From: Hamiltosporidium magnivora
Lineage: Eukaryota; Microsporidia; Dubosqiidae
Reading direction: 5' to 3'
DNA: 13,127 bases
Assembly (NCBI GenBank): GCA_004325065.1
Contig: PITI01000388.1
Location: forward strand, 1-13,127
Position 1 is the first letter of the stretch, and each line of letters starts with the position of its first letter. The translations under genes and the position numbers were made by a program. The notes under the pieces were generated by a model, which worked only from the letters and a program-made list of their open reading frames with translations, was not told where the DNA came from and made no database searches. This document shows, piece after piece, positions 9,529 through 13,127 of this stretch.

Positions 9529-10500
9529 TAAAGAAACCAAAAGATCTCCAAGGGTTGTATCGCTACAGAGTTAGTTGGTTATTCCGTAGAAATATTGATC
9601 AATAGTATAAAATAACCTTTATATTATTCGATTTTAATTTCCTATTCTATTATTACGAGCTATAACTTTCTTCTAATTCATTGTATTTATTTGTAGAAAA
9701 TATTTCTAAGAAATAAATTTGAAAAGTTGATTAATATTATTATAAAACGTATATAATCTTATACTGGCAAGCTTTTTGTAGAAAACAATGAGATATGTAT
9801 TTATATGAAAAGAAGTTATCTATCTTATATTTTTATTTTGATTGTAAAATAATTTTAACTTTTTATAGATTCCAAAAATAGTTGTGGAAAGTTATAAAAA
9901 GCTAAAATAAAGTAATCCAATCTATACTTATTTCGTTCCTCTTTTACCTGTCAGTGTCGAAGATTAACAAATGAATGTTTTCCTTTCGTTTCTTTTAATC
10001 AGTTGTACCCCTGGATTATAGGTGATTAAGGTATAGATCTAGTGTATTTTATATCAAACAAAGATAGGAAAAAATAATTTCACACCAATTCTACATACTT
10101 ATAACCAACCAGATGGTCTTTAATTGTGTTATACTTTCTTTACTGACTAATCCAATCCAAAACTACAAATTCAAATTCAAATCCAAATTTTATTTAAGCT
10201 TGCAATTCTTAAATATAAACTTTTAAAATAAACTATTAGCCAAATATAAACACTCTTTTTTAAATAAAAATCATTGAATACTGATTTATTGTTTGAAAAA
10301 AAATATTAATTTAAATTTACACTTAATACGTGTAAAAATACAAATAAATTTAAATGAAAATAATCATCGTTTCTATCTTAAATATATATATTTTTTCGTA
10401 ATTGAAATATTCAATGTCTCAAACAACCATCTGCTTTATCAAATTTATAATTATCTTTAAAAATGAAAAAGATAGATTTAATAATTAAATTATGATTTTG
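9529..10500. other. AT-rich intergenic sequence between the two tandem arrays
   Basis: No gene seen. It contains the interrupted inverted repeat at 9685-9718. Near 10151-10190 are short near-repeats of the type CCAAATTC/TCAAATTC. No tRNA or rRNA signal was recognised. Confidence 0.6.
9685..9718. repeat. Interrupted inverted repeat, 8 + 6 bp stem
   Basis: ATTTATTT (9685-9692) pairs with AAATAAAT (9711-9718). Inside it, TAGAAA (9694-9699) pairs with TTTCTA (9703-9708) around a 3-base loop, leaving a small bulge. Its arm sequence resembles the hairpin at 8632-8667. It could be a cruciform or a stem in a transcript, or simply compositional. Confidence 0.35.
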
Positions 10501-10630
10501 TTTTATTACCTTATTAATAATGTGTTTCACTTAACCATTATTTTAGAATTTTGAAATTTCATTTGTTTTATTACCTTATTATTAATGTGTTTCACTTAAC
10601 CATTATTTTAGAATTGTGTAATTTCATTTG
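10501..10630. repeat. 65-bp tandem duplication, two copies
   Basis: Units at 10501-10565 and 10566-10630 both start TTTTATTACCTTATTA and end TTTCATTTG. They match at 62 of 65 positions by eye. The central TGTGTTTCACTTAACCATTA block is unchanged. There is no shared sequence with the 64-bp unit at 9337. No coding frame crosses it. Confidence 0.93.
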
Positions 10631-13127
10631 GTTTATATAATGTTATATTACTCTATAAATATGCACTGGTTTGTATTGAATTAGAATGGAATGGCTAATT
10701 AATACTAACGAAAAAACTAAAGAAATAAACTACAAATTTTCATAAATTATATACTGATTGGTTTGGAAGAAATCGAATTTAAAGATATAAAAATCTAAAT
10801 TTATGTTCTATGACATTAACTCGGTTACTAAATGTAATTAAAAGTATAAAGTATTTACTAAATATTAACTAAATTAATATCTATAAGTGTCTTAATAGAA
10901 AATATTTTAAATTCTTTGTCTTTATCTATATTATAATGAGTATGCATATAGATATAAGGAGGTATATTTAAAGTAAATTTTAAATTAGCGTATAGCCAGT
11001 TTATAGAGATGCCTTTAAAATATTGGAGTATTAAGGTTTGAAATGGAAATTTAAGAGGAAGAATGAAGCTCAATACTAAGTCAGATTAAATATTTATTGC
11101 AGAATATTTTAATACAAAAATAGATTATACAGCGCTTTTTAATAGAAAGAATACAAATCGAGAATTTAAAATTGTCATTTTTTTCAGATTCTTTTTTAAA
11201 CGAAGATCTCAAATTAAAAAACCTTTTTAAGTTATAAATGATGCCTTAAATAACAAATTATATTATACCAAGTATAAATTTACACTATATTTTAATACAA
11301 ATGTATATCATAGGATATCAGATAGTCACATATGTTTTTTTGGCATAATGCTGTTATATAGACATATATTTGTTTTTGCGAATACTAGTAAAATCAAAAC
11401 CAAAGCCTAGTCGAGAAATAGTATAAACATAGTGTTTTAGGTTCAGGCTTTGTACTTTAAACAGGAGTATGTAAATTAACAATTGGATTATTAATAAACT
11501 GGTTTTTCAGATGCAATGAACAATTCATAACAATAAGGAATATGATTGAATATTTATGTTCTTATACAATAAAAGATCAAAATAATAAAATAAATCTATT
11601 ATGTAAATTTTGAGAAATATACGTTATTATAGGCGTTCTCAACATAAATATCAAAATAAATTCAAAGAATTTCTTAATCAAGAAAATTCTTAAATTTAAA
11701 AGAAAGTTAAAACTAAATTTGTATTTTTTAACACTATCGATATAAAAACGGTAATTATTGCATACCAACGCATATAAATTATAGAATTACAGCATTTTAC
11801 CTAATTCTTATTCAATATCTTATAAATCTCATGGATTAGTATTGATGATGAATTGGATTTCAAATTTGTAAGCAAATATATATCTTAGCAGATACATTTC
11901 AGTTTAAAATACGAAATTCTAAGAAAGAAGCATGAGAAAAACCTAAGATTTTAATTTAAAAGGAAATCTTCTAATCGAAACAGAAAAAAACTGAATTGTT
12001 TGAAGAATTAAGTTAAAAGGAATGTATTCCATCCGAAAAATATTGTTTTAATCTAGAAAATAAATCAAAATAGGATGATTTTAAAGTAAATACGCTATAT
12101 AAGTTTTATAAAAATTGTTTTTTCAGTATTGAGTGTTTATTAAACTTTATTTCTTTTTATGATTTTGATATTTCTTATATTTCTAATCAGACAACAGCTT
12201 TCTTAAAAAATCAGACGATTATATAGTTTATGATTTTAATTTAAATTTTATAATAGCTTAATAAACGAGGCGGATTTATTAAATCGTATAAGTAATGATT
12301 AAACGGTTTTTTCGGCCGCTTTTTTGACTAAATTTCTTTAATCAATTTATATTTTAACTAAGAAATCATTTTTATTCTTGAATTTTGAGGTAAGCTTAAT
12401 CTTATTTCACACAAATTTAAATTTTTTCTATAAAAAATTTTTAAGAAAAGCTTGAATTCTTAAAATTTTAAGCAATAGTCTATTAAAATAAAGATTTAAA
12501 TTATGAGTAATACAATTGTAAAAATAATTTCATTGTACAAAGTTTCATCCGGTTTAGTAAAATTTTCAAACTTTTTTTTAATCATTTACCATCAATATTT
12601 TTCTTGTAATAAACAAAACCTCAACATTATTCCAAAGGAAACGTACAAAACAACAATAAATTTATTACAATTTATTCTCACTGAAGCTTACAAATATTAT
12701 ACTTTTCACTGGATTATAAAATTTTCAAAATATTCTCTAATTCCGTGAAAAATTTATATTCCTCTAGCAGAACTACTCTTTTCAGTATAAAATATTCAAA
12801 GTATTCTTTAAGAAATTGAAACAGATAAAACATATATGATATAAATTTAGAAGATTTTCTTTTAAAAATAATCCGTTCTACTAATTTTTTGAAATTTAAC
12901 TTAAGACACCTGATAAAAACAAAGATTTAAATCGGTATAAGTAATAAGCATAATGATTGATGGATTAGATTTAAGTAAGTTTCTCAATAATTTATCTCTA
13001 CTTAGATTTTAAATTAGTTCAATTATTATTTAGTTTCATATTTTACACGGATGATCTTTAAAAAAATGTATATTTCCCTTATATTGCTTTCCCAAATTTA
13101 GAGTTTTAAGTATTATTCCTATTACTT
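10631..13127. other. AT-rich intergenic sequence, no convincing gene
   Basis: About 2.5 kb without a supported gene. The longest open frames encode only 63 to 81 residues and lack the CCC/GGG motif seen at the intact gene. A short GC spot with the palindrome CGGCCG lies near 12313-12318. Two imperfect copies of a 26-base motif (12715-12740 and 12786-12811, three differences) and several copies of an AAAGATTTAA-type motif occur in the last 850 bp. Confidence 0.55.

Noticed and set aside
9337..10630. Tandem units of 64 and 65 bp as a possible CRISPR array
   Set aside because: The units are contiguous without unique spacers, there are only two or three copies, and no cas-like gene is present; the setting is eukaryotic.
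10858..11073. 71-codon open frame on the minus strand
   Set aside because: Composition is that of random AT-rich DNA, with no initiation motif and no recognisable feature.
11577..11768. 63-codon open frame on the minus strand
   Set aside because: Short, Phe/Leu/Ile-rich as expected from T-rich codons, and without supporting signals.
12301..12330. CGGCCG palindrome flanked by T runs as a terminator hairpin
   Set aside because: The palindrome is only six bases and cannot form a stable stem with a loop, and no gene ends next to it.
12503..12748. 81-codon open frame on the plus strand
   Set aside because: Length is within chance for this composition. No CCC/GGG lies before the ATG, and no motif or clear domain is present; the imperfect 26-base repeat begins inside its 3' end. 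Kept only as a weak possibility.

Overview
The window looks like nuclear DNA of a very AT-rich eukaryote with few genes. The best fit is a microsporidian with an expanded intergenic fraction. Three things support this. There is a single long intronless gene with AT-rich codons. Its start codon is preceded, five bases away, by CCC, which resembles the CCC/GGG initiation motif described just upstream of microsporidian start codons. There are no bacterial-style ribosome binding sites or operons, and only about one fifth of the sequence is coding. The species cannot be told. Other AT-rich eukaryotes (anaerobic fungi, dictyostelids, apicomplexans) are not excluded, although the protein lacks the Asn or Gln homopolymers common in some of them.

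Layout. Positions 1-5533 hold no intact gene. The first ~1.95 kb is patchier and richer in G+C than the rest, most strongly at about 1261-1680. It could be eroded coding or element sequence, but no family is recognisable. An isolated GC-rich islet sits at 2591-2620. Positions 5534-8233 (minus strand) encode an 899-residue, mostly alpha-helical protein of unknown function. A (TAAA)-like tract lies just past its stop codon, and the CCC signal lies just before its start.

Upstream of the gene, about 8398-8590 is a T-rich tract (A-rich on the gene's strand) with a perfect 10-bp tandem repeat. Further out are a 64-bp repeat in three copies (9337-9528), a 65-bp repeat in two copies (10501-10630) and several short AT-rich inverted repeats. 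The rest, to 13127, is AT-rich sequence in which no gene, tRNA or rRNA could be recognised.

Only one gene is supported, so no pathway can be reconstructed. No CRISPR array, complete mobile element or multi-gene system was seen. The points most worth checking are the identity of the 899-residue protein, whether 1-1950 is a gene or element fossil, and the tandem repeats as possible polymorphic loci.
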